In this document: positions 8,823-15,658 of the stretch, in pieces
Position numbering within the stretch: position 1 is the first letter of the stretch
Layout of the letters: every line of letters starts with the position of its first letter
Source of the DNA: JAIOYV01 sp964388245
GTDB taxonomy: Bacteria; Bacteroidota; Bacteroidia; Bacteroidales; M50B96
Direction of reading: 5' to 3'
Length of the DNA stretch: 15,850 nt
Assembly: GCA_964388245.1 (NCBI GenBank)
Contig: CAYLZH010000095.1
Location: 1 to 15,850, forward strand
The notes under the pieces: generated by a model
What the model was told of the DNA's origin: nothing
Databases searched by the model: none
Seen by the model: the letters and a program-made list of their open reading frames with translations, nothing else
Program-made: the position numbers and the translations under genes

Positions 8823-11213
8823 ATGATAAAACAGCATTTTACATCATACCTGATTCTACTATTGGCAATTATCTGTAAAAGCGGATATTCGCAAAATCAG
8901 GCAGTCAGTCAGGGCGATATACAAAAATTCACCCTAAACGGATACATTAGTGATGCCGGCAATGGCGAAAAACTTATTGGAGCAACCGTATTTATTCCCT
9001 CGACACTTGAAGGAACTGCAAGCAATGTTTATGGTTTTTACAGCATTACCCTCCCCGAAGGAAATTACGAAATAACCTATTCATACGTGGGGTACAAAGC
9101 CCAGGCTATTAAACTGATGCTCAATAAAAATCTTACAATGAATATTCATTTGTTGGCTTCGAACGAGATCGAAGAGGTTGAAGTTGAAGCAAGGGCCTAC
9201 ACCCAAATTCAAAATCAAACACAAATGAGCATGAACGAAATATCAATACGTCAGATAAAATCGCTGCCGGTTTTTTTTGGCGAACAGGATATTTTAAAGT
9301 CAATTCAGTTGTTGCCGGGAGTACAGTCGGGGAGCGAAGGAAGTTCAGGATTTTATGTTCGTGGAGGTGGTCCCGACCAAAATCTGATTTTACTCGATGG
9401 TGTACCGGTTTATAATGCTTCTCATCTTTTTGGTTTCTTTTCTATTTTCAATCCCGATGCCATAAATAATGTAAAACTATACAAGGGTGGATTTCCTGCA
9501 AGGCATGGGGGCAGGTTGTCGTCGGTACTCGACATCAGGATGAAAGATGGGAACATGAAGGAGTTACATGGCGAAGGATCACTTGGGCTGATTTCCTCGA
9601 AGTTAAGCCTCGAGGGCCCTATTCTAAAAGATAAAACCTCGTTTATTGTATCGGTACGAAGAACTTATATTGATTTACTGATAAAACCATTTATTCCTGA
9701 AAATGAAGTTGCTCCCTATTACTTTTTCTATGACATCAACACAAAAATCAACCATAAATTTTCGGACCGGAACAGGTTATATCTTTCGCTATATACAGGC
9801 CTCGACAAGTTTGGCGCAACATATTCCGATTCATACTCGTACCAGGGTTTTAGCTCGACCGATGAAGTAGACGATTTCCTTGACTGGGGCAATCTGATTT
9901 GGGCTTTACGATGGAATTACATCTTCAATCCGAAGCTTTTCAGCAATACCACCTTTACCTACAGCCGTTACAAATACGAGATCGAACAAAATTATAAAAC
10001 CACTGAAACAGATAATGGTGTAACCAATAACTTTGGATATTTTCAAAATTTTTATTCAGGTATTAAAGACTGGACCGTAAAAACGGATTTCGATTACATG
10101 CCCAATCCTAAGCACTATATCCGTTTTGGCGCAGGAAACACAAACCATACTTTTACGCCAGGCGTAAACCAGTTTACAATCGACTACGAAGAAGCTTACA
10201 TCGACACTTCATTTGGTTCAGAAAATCAGCATGCCAACGAGATGTATGTTTATTTTGAAGATGATTACAAAATCAGTGATTTATTCAAAGTGAACTTTGG
10301 CTTTCATGCTACTGCTTTTCTTGTTAACAAAAAACAATATTTTTCGTTACAGCCACGGATTTCAGGCCGGTTTTTGTTGAGCAGGAAAAACTCCGTTAAA
10401 CTTTCTTTCTCACGCATGGCACAATATCTTCACCTATTAACAAATCCGACCCTTGGTTTGCCAACAGACCTTTGGGTTCCCACAACCGACCGGATTAAAC
10501 CGGAATATGCATGGCAGGTAGCCCTGGGTTATGCACATTCGTTACCCCTAAACCTGGATTTAAGCATCGAAGCCTATTACAAAAAAATGACGGGTCTTAT
10601 TGAGTATGCCGATGGCACAAGCTTTTTCGGTAACGACAACGACTGGCAAAATAAAGTTGAATCCGGTAATGGATGGAGTTATGGTGCCGAAGTCCTTCTT
10701 GAAAAGAAAACCGGCAAGCTTACCGGATGGTTGGGATACACGCTTTCATGGACTGAGCGGCAATTTGAAGAAATTAACCATGGCGAAGTTTTCCCATATA
10801 AATACGACAGAAGGCATGACATAGGCCTTGCTGCAGTTTACCAATTTAGCGATAGATTCGACATTGGGCTTGTTTGGGTTTACGGCACAGGAAATTCATT
10901 TACCCTGGGCCTTGATCAGTTCTTGTTGGTAAATCCACTTATCAACAACGGCGGTTGGTATGAAACCGTTCAGTACATCGAAACAAGGAATAACTACAGG
11001 ATGCCACCATATCACCGCATGGACCTTAGCCTTAACTACACCAAAATAAAAAAATGGGGACATAGCAAATGGAGCCTCAGCGCTTACAATGTCTACAACC
11101 AAAAAAATCCATTTTACCTTTACATAGCTTATAAAGATGATGGCACCAAGGGTTTAAAACAAGTGAGCCTTTTCCCTATTATTCCAACAATTACCTATAG
11201 TTTTAAATTTTAG
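8823..11213 (+). CDS. TonB-dependent outer-membrane receptor with carboxypeptidase-D-like N-terminal domain
   Basis: 796 residues. A signal peptide (1-24, ending GYSQ) is followed by a CarboxypepD_reg-like beta-sandwich at about 37-122 (LNGYISDAGNGEKLIGATVFIPSTLEGTASNVYGFYSI in that region). The plug domain covers about 145-240 and contains ILKSIQLLPGVQSG, FYVRGGGPDQNLILLDGVPVYN and the FPARHGGRLSSVLDI segment. A 22-strand-type barrel region follows to the C-terminus, which ends in the aromatic residue expected of outer-membrane barrels (TITYSFKF). Such receptors import a ligand using energy from TonB-ExbB-ExbD. Instead of a SusD partner, the gene is followed 4 bases later by a DUF4249 lipoprotein, a recurrent pairing in Bacteroidota whose substrate is not established. 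Confidence 0.92.
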   Translation: MIKQHFTSYLILLLAIICKSGYSQNQAVSQGDIQKFTLNGYISDAGNGEKLIGATVFIPSTLEGTASNVYGFYSITLPEGNYEITYSYVGYKAQAIKLMLNKNLTMNIHLLASNEIEEVEVEARAYTQIQNQTQMSMNEISIRQIKSLPVFFGEQDILKSIQLLPGVQSGSEGSSGFYVRGGGPDQNLILLDGVPVYNASHLFGFFSIFNPDAINNVKLYKGGFPARHGGRLSSVLDIRMKDGNMKELHGEGSLGLISSKLSLEGPILKDKTSFIVSVRRTYIDLLIKPFIPENEVAPYYFFYDINTKINHKFSDRNRLYLSLYTGLDKFGATYSDSYSYQGFSSTDEVDDFLDWGNLIWALRWNYIFNPKLFSNTTFTYSRYKYEIEQNYKTTETDNGVTNNFGYFQNFYSGIKDWTVKTDFDYMPNPKHYIRFGAGNTNHTFTPGVNQFTIDYEEAYIDTSFGSENQHANEMYVYFEDDYKISDLFKVNFGFHATAFLVNKKQYFSLQPRISGRFLLSRKNSVKLSFSRMAQYLHLLTNPTLGLPTDLWVPTTDRIKPEYAWQVALGYAHSLPLNLDLSIEAYYKKMTGLIEYADGTSFFGNDNDWQNKVESGNGWSYGAEVLLEKKTGKLTGWLGYTLSWTERQFEEINHGEVFPYKYDRRHDIGLAAVYQFSDRFDIGLVWVYGTGNSFTLGLDQFLLVNPLINNGGWYETVQYIETRNNYRMPPYHRMDLSLNYTKIKKWGHSKWSLSAYNVYNQKNPFYLYIAYKDDGTKGLKQVSLFPIIPTITYSFKF

Positions 11214-11217
11214 AAAA

Positions 11218-12099
11218 ATGCAAAAATCAGCCTTAAAATATTTACATAACCTTCTGGTTATATTATCTGCGATAGTTCTATTTGCAGCGTGCGATACCTT
11301 TATTGATGTTGAAATACCGGAAAGGGAATCAAAACTGGTGGTAATTTCTGCGTTCGAACCCGACGAACCGTGGCAGGTTTATGTTTCGCATAGTCTTAAT
11401 TCTTTCGAAGATGACAATTTTTTTCCTGTTTCGAATGCAGAAGTTACAATAGCATCTGATGATGGCAACTTTAGCGAGCAGCTTTATTATAACAGTGGTA
11501 TATTTTATTCTAGTTCAACACCCGAAGAAGGAACTAACTACACAATATCGGTAAAAGCCAATGGTTATACTTCTGTTCAATCTGCCAATCGAATACCCAG
11601 TCCGGCAACTTTGATAAGCATCGACACTCTTGAATCGTTCCACGACGGAAATCCAACATTTGATTTCGAATTAACATTTCAAGATCCGGCAAATGAGGCC
11701 AATTTCTATATTCTTCAGCTTTATTCTGCTGAAACCTACTGGAAAAATTATTCCGATTATCCCATTAACATTTTGTCGGACGACCCAAATATCGAATCAA
11801 TATTAAACAAAGAGGACAGCGATATCCTTTTGTTTCTGAAAGATCAGAATTTTGACGGTAAAGAATACACTGTTCGTTTCTATATGCCCGATTATTTTTA
11901 TTACCCGGAATTGAAGGGTGTACAATTCAAAGTGAAATTAATATCATGCTCTGAGGAATACTTCAGGTTTCAGAAAACAGCACGTCAGTATCAGTATTCC
12001 AATGATAATCCGTTCTCGCAACCTGTTCAGATTTATTCGAACATCGAAAATGGTATTGGTATTTTCGGAGGCTTTGTTGAATCGGGAATTGAGTTGTAG
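11218..12099 (+). CDS. DUF4249 lipoprotein, partner of the TonB receptor
   Basis: 293 residues. The signal peptide ends in a lipobox LFAAC, with Cys25 as the lipid anchor. Family features are the early CDTFIDVEIPERESKLVV segment, an Ig-like first half (VSNAEVTIASDDGNFSEQL, then TNYTISVKANGYTSV), and the C-terminal SCSEEYFRF and IENGIGIFGGFVESG segments typical of DUF4249. Function is unknown; by analogy with SusD it may be a surface lid or ligand-capture protein for the receptor, which is inference. The ATG lies 4 bases after the receptor stop codon, so the two are co-transcribed. At 293 residues it is on the short side for the family. It ends 18 bases before the convergent cysS gene, leaving little room for a terminator. 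Confidence 0.87.
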   Translation: MQKSALKYLHNLLVILSAIVLFAACDTFIDVEIPERESKLVVISAFEPDEPWQVYVSHSLNSFEDDNFFPVSNAEVTIASDDGNFSEQLYYNSGIFYSSSTPEEGTNYTISVKANGYTSVQSANRIPSPATLISIDTLESFHDGNPTFDFELTFQDPANEANFYILQLYSAETYWKNYSDYPINILSDDPNIESILNKEDSDILLFLKDQNFDGKEYTVRFYMPDYFYYPELKGVQFKVKLISCSEEYFRFQKTARQYQYSNDNPFSQPVQIYSNIENGIGIFGGFVESGIEL

Positions 12100-12117
12100 A
12101 TTAAACAGGATTAGATT

Positions 12118-13587
12118 TTAACTCATCTCCCACTCGAAACCATCTTTCTTATCCTTAACGGTAATGCCCAGGTTTTTGAGCTCATCACGGATGCGGTCAC
12201 AGGTCGACCAGTCCTTATTCGTTTTGGCCTCGAGGCGCAGATTCAGTAATAAGTCCATTAGTTCGGCTGTTTTGGAATCGCCTTGTGCCCGGCTTTCTTC
12301 GGCCCGCAATCCCAATACATCGAACACAAAAGTGTGGAATAGTTTTGTTAAATAGTCTAATCCTTTCCGATCGATTTGCTCCTTTCCGTCAGCCACCGAA
12401 TTGATCTGTCGAACCATGTCGAACAGGTGCGAAATCAGTATAGGACTGTTCATGTCGTCGTTCATGGCGGCATAGCATCTTTCTTCAAAAGCCTTTACAT
12501 CGATACCTGAATTATCCGAAGGTTTAATATTCTCCAAAACTTCGAAAGCATTCATCAATCGTTGAAAACCTTTTTCGCTGGCTTGCAGGGCTTCGTTCGA
12601 AAAATCAACAGTGCTCCGGTAATGAGCCTGCAAAATGAAAAACCTAACTGTCATTGGCGAATAAGCCTGCCCAAGCATTTGATGTGAACCGGTAAAAAAT
12701 TCCTCAAGTGTAATAAAATTCCCCAACGATTTCCCCATCTTTTGCCCGTTGATTGTAATCATATTGTTGTGCATCCAGTATTTCACCGACTCTTTGCCAT
12801 TGGCTGCAGTCGACTGTGCTATCTCCGACTCATGGTGAGGAAAAAGCAAATCCATGCCTCCTCCATGAATATCAAATTCTTCGCCCAGGTACTTTGTACT
12901 CATGGCCGAGCACTCCAGGTGCCAGCCCGGAAAGCCGTCGCTCCACCTCGATGGCCATCGCATAATATGTTCAGGTTTTGCCTTTTTCCAGAGGGCAAAA
13001 TCGAATGAGTTTCTTTTTTCGTCCTGGCCTTCCAGTTCGCGCGTACTGCTTAAACAATCTTCAATACTTCTCCCGGATAATTTTCCATACGCATGATCTT
13101 TGTTGTATTTTTCCACATCGAAATAAACCGATCCGTCAACTTCGTAAGCAAAACCGGCCTCATCGATTTTCTCAATCATCTGCTGTTGTTCAATAATATG
13201 ACCCGATGCCCGTGGTTCGATGCTTGGTTTCAACACATTTAGTACTTCCATATTTTCATGATAGCGATCGGAGTAATACTGAACAACCTCCATAGGTTCC
13301 AGTTGTTCGATGCGGGCTTTTTTGGCAATCTTGTCTTCGCCTTCGTCGGCATCGTTTTCCAGGTGACCAACGTCGGTAATGTTTCGCACATAGCGTACTT
13401 TATAGTCGAGGTGTTTTAACCATCGAAACAGTAAATCGAAAGTAATGGCCGGGCGTGCATGACCCAAATGAGCATCGCCATAAACAGTTGGCCCGCAAAC
13501 ATAAAGTCCAACAAACGGGGGATTAAGAGCTTCGAACTTTTCTTTCTTCCGCGATAGTGTATTGTAAACAATCAGTTCTTTTTGCAT
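12118..13587 (-). CDS. cysS: Cysteine--tRNA ligase
   Basis: 489 residues, a full-length class I synthetase that charges tRNA-Cys with cysteine in the cytoplasm. The HIGH motif is HLGH at 40-43 in the context YVCGPTVYGDAHLGHARP; the KMSKS motif is KMGKS at 283-287. The zinc ligands expected from the E. coli enzyme are all present: C31, C226 (GWHLECSAMS), H251 and E255 (FPHHESEIAQS). The DALR-like anticodon-binding region and the C-terminal helical domain follow, ending in a tail with DWSTCDRIRDELKNLGI. Start at ATG 13585-13587 gives the normal N-terminus MQKELIVYNTLSRKKE. It stands alone and is convergent with the DUF4249 gene; it marks the right end of the core-like part of the window. Confidence 0.98.
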   Translation of the reverse strand: MQKELIVYNTLSRKKEKFEALNPPFVGLYVCGPTVYGDAHLGHARPAITFDLLFRWLKHLDYKVRYVRNITDVGHLENDADEGEDKIAKKARIEQLEPMEVVQYYSDRYHENMEVLNVLKPSIEPRASGHIIEQQQMIEKIDEAGFAYEVDGSVYFDVEKYNKDHAYGKLSGRSIEDCLSSTRELEGQDEKRNSFDFALWKKAKPEHIMRWPSRWSDGFPGWHLECSAMSTKYLGEEFDIHGGGMDLLFPHHESEIAQSTAANGKESVKYWMHNNMITINGQKMGKSLGNFITLEEFFTGSHQMLGQAYSPMTVRFFILQAHYRSTVDFSNEALQASEKGFQRLMNAFEVLENIKPSDNSGIDVKAFEERCYAAMNDDMNSPILISHLFDMVRQINSVADGKEQIDRKGLDYLTKLFHTFVFDVLGLRAEESRAQGDSKTAELMDLLLNLRLEAKTNKDWSTCDRIRDELKNLGITVKDKKDGFEWEMS

Positions 13588-13617
13588 GGTCTAAAACTTC
13601 AAAATGTAAACAGGTGC

Positions 13618-13625
13618 CAAAAGTA
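13618..13625 (-). promoter_or_regulatory. Candidate -7 promoter element for cysS
   Basis: On the minus strand this reads TACTTTTG, an exact match to the Bacteroidota -7 consensus TAnnTTTG, 30 bases upstream of the cysS ATG. No good TTTG -33 element is seen at the expected spacing. Transcription would start near 13611 with a leader of about 24 bases. Confidence 0.45.
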
Positions 13626-13783
13626 TAAAATCGGTATTTAAGTTTATGGATATTTTAGATTTTATATCAGAATGTGTTACATCTGAAAGAAAAATAGCCA
13701 AACACCATGACAAACAATAAATTATTGCAGGCCGGAAAACAATGTATAATTAACCGGAAAGGCAAAATATTTACTAAGCTATT

Positions 13784-13817
13784 GTGTATATCGACCCAGT
13801 TTCGGGTAGATATCCAC
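13784..13817. repeat. Imperfect 14-bp inverted repeat (stem-loop)
   Basis: The arms GTGTATATCGACCC (13784-13797) and GGGTAGATATCCAC (13804-13817) pair at 12 of 14 positions around the 6-base loop AGTTTC. There is no T-run after it on the plus strand, so it is not a standard terminator. It lies 125 bases upstream of the nuclease gene. It could be a regulator site, a recombination site or a leader RNA hairpin. Confidence 0.5.
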
Positions 13818-13867
13818 TATAAATAGGTGTTCTATTAGCATTTATTAAGAAAGAAGAAATCGAAAGT

Positions 13868-13887
13868 TCTCTCGCAGTTGTGAGAGA
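13868..13887. promoter_or_regulatory. Operator-like palindrome 1 upstream of the nuclease gene
   Basis: Arms TCTCTCGCA and TGTGAGAGA are inverted copies with one mismatch around a central GT. The same 20-base design recurs exactly 37 bases downstream. It covers the place where the -33 region of the predicted nuclease promoter would lie. Confidence 0.6.
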
Positions 13888-13893
13888 AAGTTT

Positions 13894-13901
13894 TATCTTT
13901 G
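13894..13901 (+). promoter_or_regulatory. Candidate -7 promoter element for the nuclease gene
   Basis: TATCTTTG is an exact match to TAnnTTTG and lies between the two palindromes. The predicted start site, about 5-7 bases after it, falls inside palindrome 2. No TTTG -33 element is seen at the usual spacing; palindrome 1 takes its place. Confidence 0.5.
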
Positions 13902-13904
13902 AAA

Positions 13905-13924
13905 TCTATCACAGTTGTGAGAGA
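13905..13924. promoter_or_regulatory. Operator-like palindrome 2 upstream of the nuclease gene
   Basis: Arms TCTATCACA and TGTGAGAGA are inverted copies with one mismatch around GT. Together with one adjacent base, this copy matches palindrome 1 at 19 of 21 positions. It ends 17 bases before the nuclease ATG and overlaps the predicted transcription start, a classical repressor position. Confidence 0.6.
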
Positions 13925-13941
13925 ATTATAAGATATTTTAA

Positions 13942-14991
13942 ATGAGCGAAATAGTAGCATATAAAGACTTTTATACTGAAATAATCGACACGATTAATGC
14001 GAGAAGATATAAAGCATTTAAATCGTTGAATAAGCACCATATAGAACACAATTTTGAACTTGGAGAGATAATTGTAAAACATCAGGAAAAGCAAAACTGG
14101 GGGCAATCTATCGTTGAAAAACTTTCGAATGATATTACAAAACAAATTGACGGATTATCAGGATATTCTCCACAGAATTTGTGGAGAATGCGTCAATTTC
14201 ATCTTGAATATAAAGACAACCCAGATTTATTCGAATTAGCCAAGCAGATTCCTTGGGGACAAAATATGCTGATTCTTCACCAAGTGAAAAATGAGAATGA
14301 GCGAAAATATTATTTGGAAGCGACAGCAAAATTAGGCTGGAGTAGAGCCGTATTACTAAATCAAATTAAAGCCGACGCCTATAAACATCATGTAGCTGAT
14401 AAGAAGTTAACAAATTTTGAAAAGACGTTACCATCGCACCTCTCGGAACAAGCAAATGAAGCTTTAAAGAGTGAATATAATCTTGATTTTCTAGGAATTA
14501 CAAAACCTGTTCATGAACGAGAATTGGAGAATCGTTTGATTGAAAAAATACGCGACTTGTTGCTTGAATTAGGATATGGATTTAGTTTTATTGGAAACCA
14601 GTATAGGTTGACATTGAACAACAAAGAATATTTCATTGATTTACTTTTTTATCATCGATTCTTGAAATGCTTGATTGCGATTGAACTGAAAACCGTTGAA
14701 TTTGAACCTGAGTTTGCAGGAAAAATGAATTTTTACTTAGAGCTTCTTGATAGTAAAGAAAAGCAAGATGATGATAATCCTTCAATTGGAATTATTTTGT
14801 GTCCTACCAAAGATGAAATGGAGGTTGAATTTGCATTAAAGACAAGCAATAAACCAATTGGAATTTCAGAATACAAATTGACTCATGAACTTCCTGAAAA
14901 TCTAAAAGGGAAAGTTCCTACTTCGAAAGAATTAAAACAAATGCTAACAATAGCTATAAGTAATGCGGGCGAAGAAGGAAATGGAAAGTAA
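13942..14991 (+). CDS. DUF1016/YhcG-type PDDEXK nuclease
   Basis: 349 residues. The N-terminal DUF1016 domain (about 10-165) is helical, with the family features RRYKAFKSLNKHHIEHNFELGEIIV spread over 21-45, then GYSPQNLWRMRQF (74-86) and PWGQNMLIL (104-112). The C-terminal half (about 190-340) is a PD-(D/E)XK nuclease fold: IDLLFYHR with D233, then IAIELKT with E248 and K250, which are the expected catalytic residues, followed by GKMNFYLELLD and SIGIILCPTK. The family is found alone or inside restriction-modification and other defence loci; its physiological role is not settled. Here no methylase or specificity subunit is visible. Two palindromes and a -7 box precede it, suggesting tight control, perhaps by its own N-terminal domain or an outside repressor. 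The start ATG is 17 bases after palindrome 2. No frameshift is seen. Confidence 0.9.
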   Translation: MSEIVAYKDFYTEIIDTINARRYKAFKSLNKHHIEHNFELGEIIVKHQEKQNWGQSIVEKLSNDITKQIDGLSGYSPQNLWRMRQFHLEYKDNPDLFELAKQIPWGQNMLILHQVKNENERKYYLEATAKLGWSRAVLLNQIKADAYKHHVADKKLTNFEKTLPSHLSEQANEALKSEYNLDFLGITKPVHERELENRLIEKIRDLLLELGYGFSFIGNQYRLTLNNKEYFIDLLFYHRFLKCLIAIELKTVEFEPEFAGKMNFYLELLDSKEKQDDDNPSIGIILCPTKDEMEVEFALKTSNKPIGISEYKLTHELPENLKGKVPTSKELKQMLTIAISNAGEEGNGK

Positions 14992-15054
14992 TCATGTTTT
15001 TGGGAAATTTGAGTTGATTGGAACATAACTGCATATAATCCCGCACTACTCACT

Positions 15055-15099
15055 GCCTAACGTTGTGGGCAAGTTTAGAACCACAGTGCAAAGTTAAGT
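15055..15099. repeat. attC-like pair of core sites
   Basis: GCCTAAC (15055-15061) fits RYYYAAC and GTTAAGT (15093-15099) fits GTTRRRY, the two outer core sites of an integron attC site. Between them, TGTGG (15064-15068) and CCACA (15081-15085) form inner inverted arms. It starts 64 bases after the nuclease stop codon, where a cassette attC would sit. The total of 45 bases is short and the spacers (2 and 7 bases) are unequal, so this is a resemblance only. Confidence 0.27.
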
Positions 15100-15231
15100 T
15101 CTGTTCAGCCTGTCCCGTACCGAAAGTCGGGATCAGTACCGGCTTTTGTAGTCCCGCAATGTTACTCCCTTCGGTTGTGAGCTCGTCCTTCGTCCTCGGT
15201 TCCGTCACTGCTGCCGTCACCGGCAACCACT

Positions 15232-15253
15232 ACTTTTTGCACAAGCAAAAAGT
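15232..15253. repeat. Perfect 9-bp hairpin
   Basis: ACTTTTTGC (15232-15240) and GCAAAAAGT (15245-15253) are perfect inverted copies around the 4-base loop ACAA. It lies at the right end of the GC-rich island. No terminal T-run follows on the plus strand. Confidence 0.6.
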
Positions 15254-15265
15254 GCGGCTTATTAG

Positions 15266-15319
15266 CAGGCTTGTACTCCCCGGTTTCAACCTTTCAGTAC
15301 AATTTTCCCAACAAGCCTG
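15266..15319. repeat. Nested inverted repeats with competing pairings
   Basis: CAGGCTTGT (15266-15274) pairs perfectly with ACAAGCCTG (15311-15319). Inside, TTGTACT (15271-15277) pairs perfectly with AGTACAA (15296-15302). The two pairings share the bases TTGT at 15271-15274, so they cannot both form completely. Confidence 0.55.
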
Positions 15320-15409
15320 TAAGGGACTTTACTCGCTTCGCTCATGAGAACGCTTTGCTAAGTTCACCCTCTGGATATATATGAGTGCACACACCTGCTT
15401 GCTTTTGAA

Positions 15410-15438
15410 GAATAAATTTGTATTTTTCCAATTTATTC
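15410..15438. repeat. Perfect 9-bp inverted repeat
   Basis: GAATAAATT (15410-15418) and AATTTATTC (15430-15438) are perfect inverted copies around an 11-base loop that includes a T-run. It directly precedes the next hairpin, with two bases between them. Confidence 0.5.
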
Positions 15439-15440
15439 AC

Positions 15441-15458
15441 AGCTTACGGGAGTAAGCT
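15441..15458. repeat. 7-bp hairpin with a GGGA loop
   Basis: AGCTTAC (15441-15447) and GTAAGCT (15452-15458) pair perfectly around GGGA, which fits the stable GNRA tetraloop pattern if the plus strand is transcribed. The loop fits structure selected at the RNA level but does not prove it. Confidence 0.5.
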
Positions 15459-15658
15459 CATGCAGGGCATACACTATAAATATTGGTCATTTGGTGATTA
15501 GTGCTAATTTTGAGCATGAGTACAATTAATGAAATATTGTAGCTGTTGGAAAGTTGTGAGCTTTTAAATACCAAACGCCCCATATTCTCACCGTTGCAGC
15601 ACATTTTATGAAAACTACAGTTATATTTTAATTTTGAGACAGATTAATACATTATAAA

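Larger units (their letters stand above)
13588..13941. other. Intergenic region between cysS and the nuclease gene
   Basis: This 354-base spacer contains no convincing gene; a 24-codon frame at 13646 is too short to support. It holds the cysS promoter, a perfect 6+1+6 inverted repeat CAATAA-A-TTATTG at 13715-13727, two copies of CCGGAAA (13732-13738 and 13754-13760), a long stem-loop at 13784-13817, and two operator-like palindromes next to the nuclease gene. The stretch is AT-rich and probably marks the border between core and accessory DNA. Confidence 0.6.
14992..15658. other. Long noncoding, repeat-rich accessory stretch
   Basis: No supported gene lies in these 667 bases. Frames such as the one from a TTG at 15063 to 15347 have no protein-like character and read across hairpins. 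The part 15101-15240 is about 56% G+C by hand count (15181-15240 is 60%), against about 38% in the end of the nuclease gene. It contains an attC-like site, a TCCCG/CGGGA hairpin (15113-15132), CCGTCAC repeated at 15202 and 15214, and several perfect inverted repeats listed separately. The right part, from 15480, is AT-rich and holds only a TACAAT/ATTGTA inverted repeat (15521-15541). It is probably a mobile-element remnant, cassette end or structured RNA. Confidence 0.55.

Noticed and set aside
13646..13720. A 24-codon plus-strand frame in the cysS-nuclease spacer
   Set aside because: Too short, no ribosome-binding or conservation evidence, and in AT-rich noncoding DNA.
15063..15347. A 94-codon frame from a TTG across the GC-rich island
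   Set aside because: The product has no protein-like pattern or recognisable domain and reads through several perfect hairpins; the repeats explain the open frame better.
15174..15561. GTTGTGAG appearing again at 15174 and 15553, as in the nuclease palindromes
   Set aside because: Only one half-site with no inverted partner in either place; not enough to call further operator copies.
13588..15658. CRISPR array or tRNA gene in the accessory stretch
   Set aside because: The repeats are only two copies or inverted pairs without regular spacers, and no cloverleaf or T-loop pattern was found.
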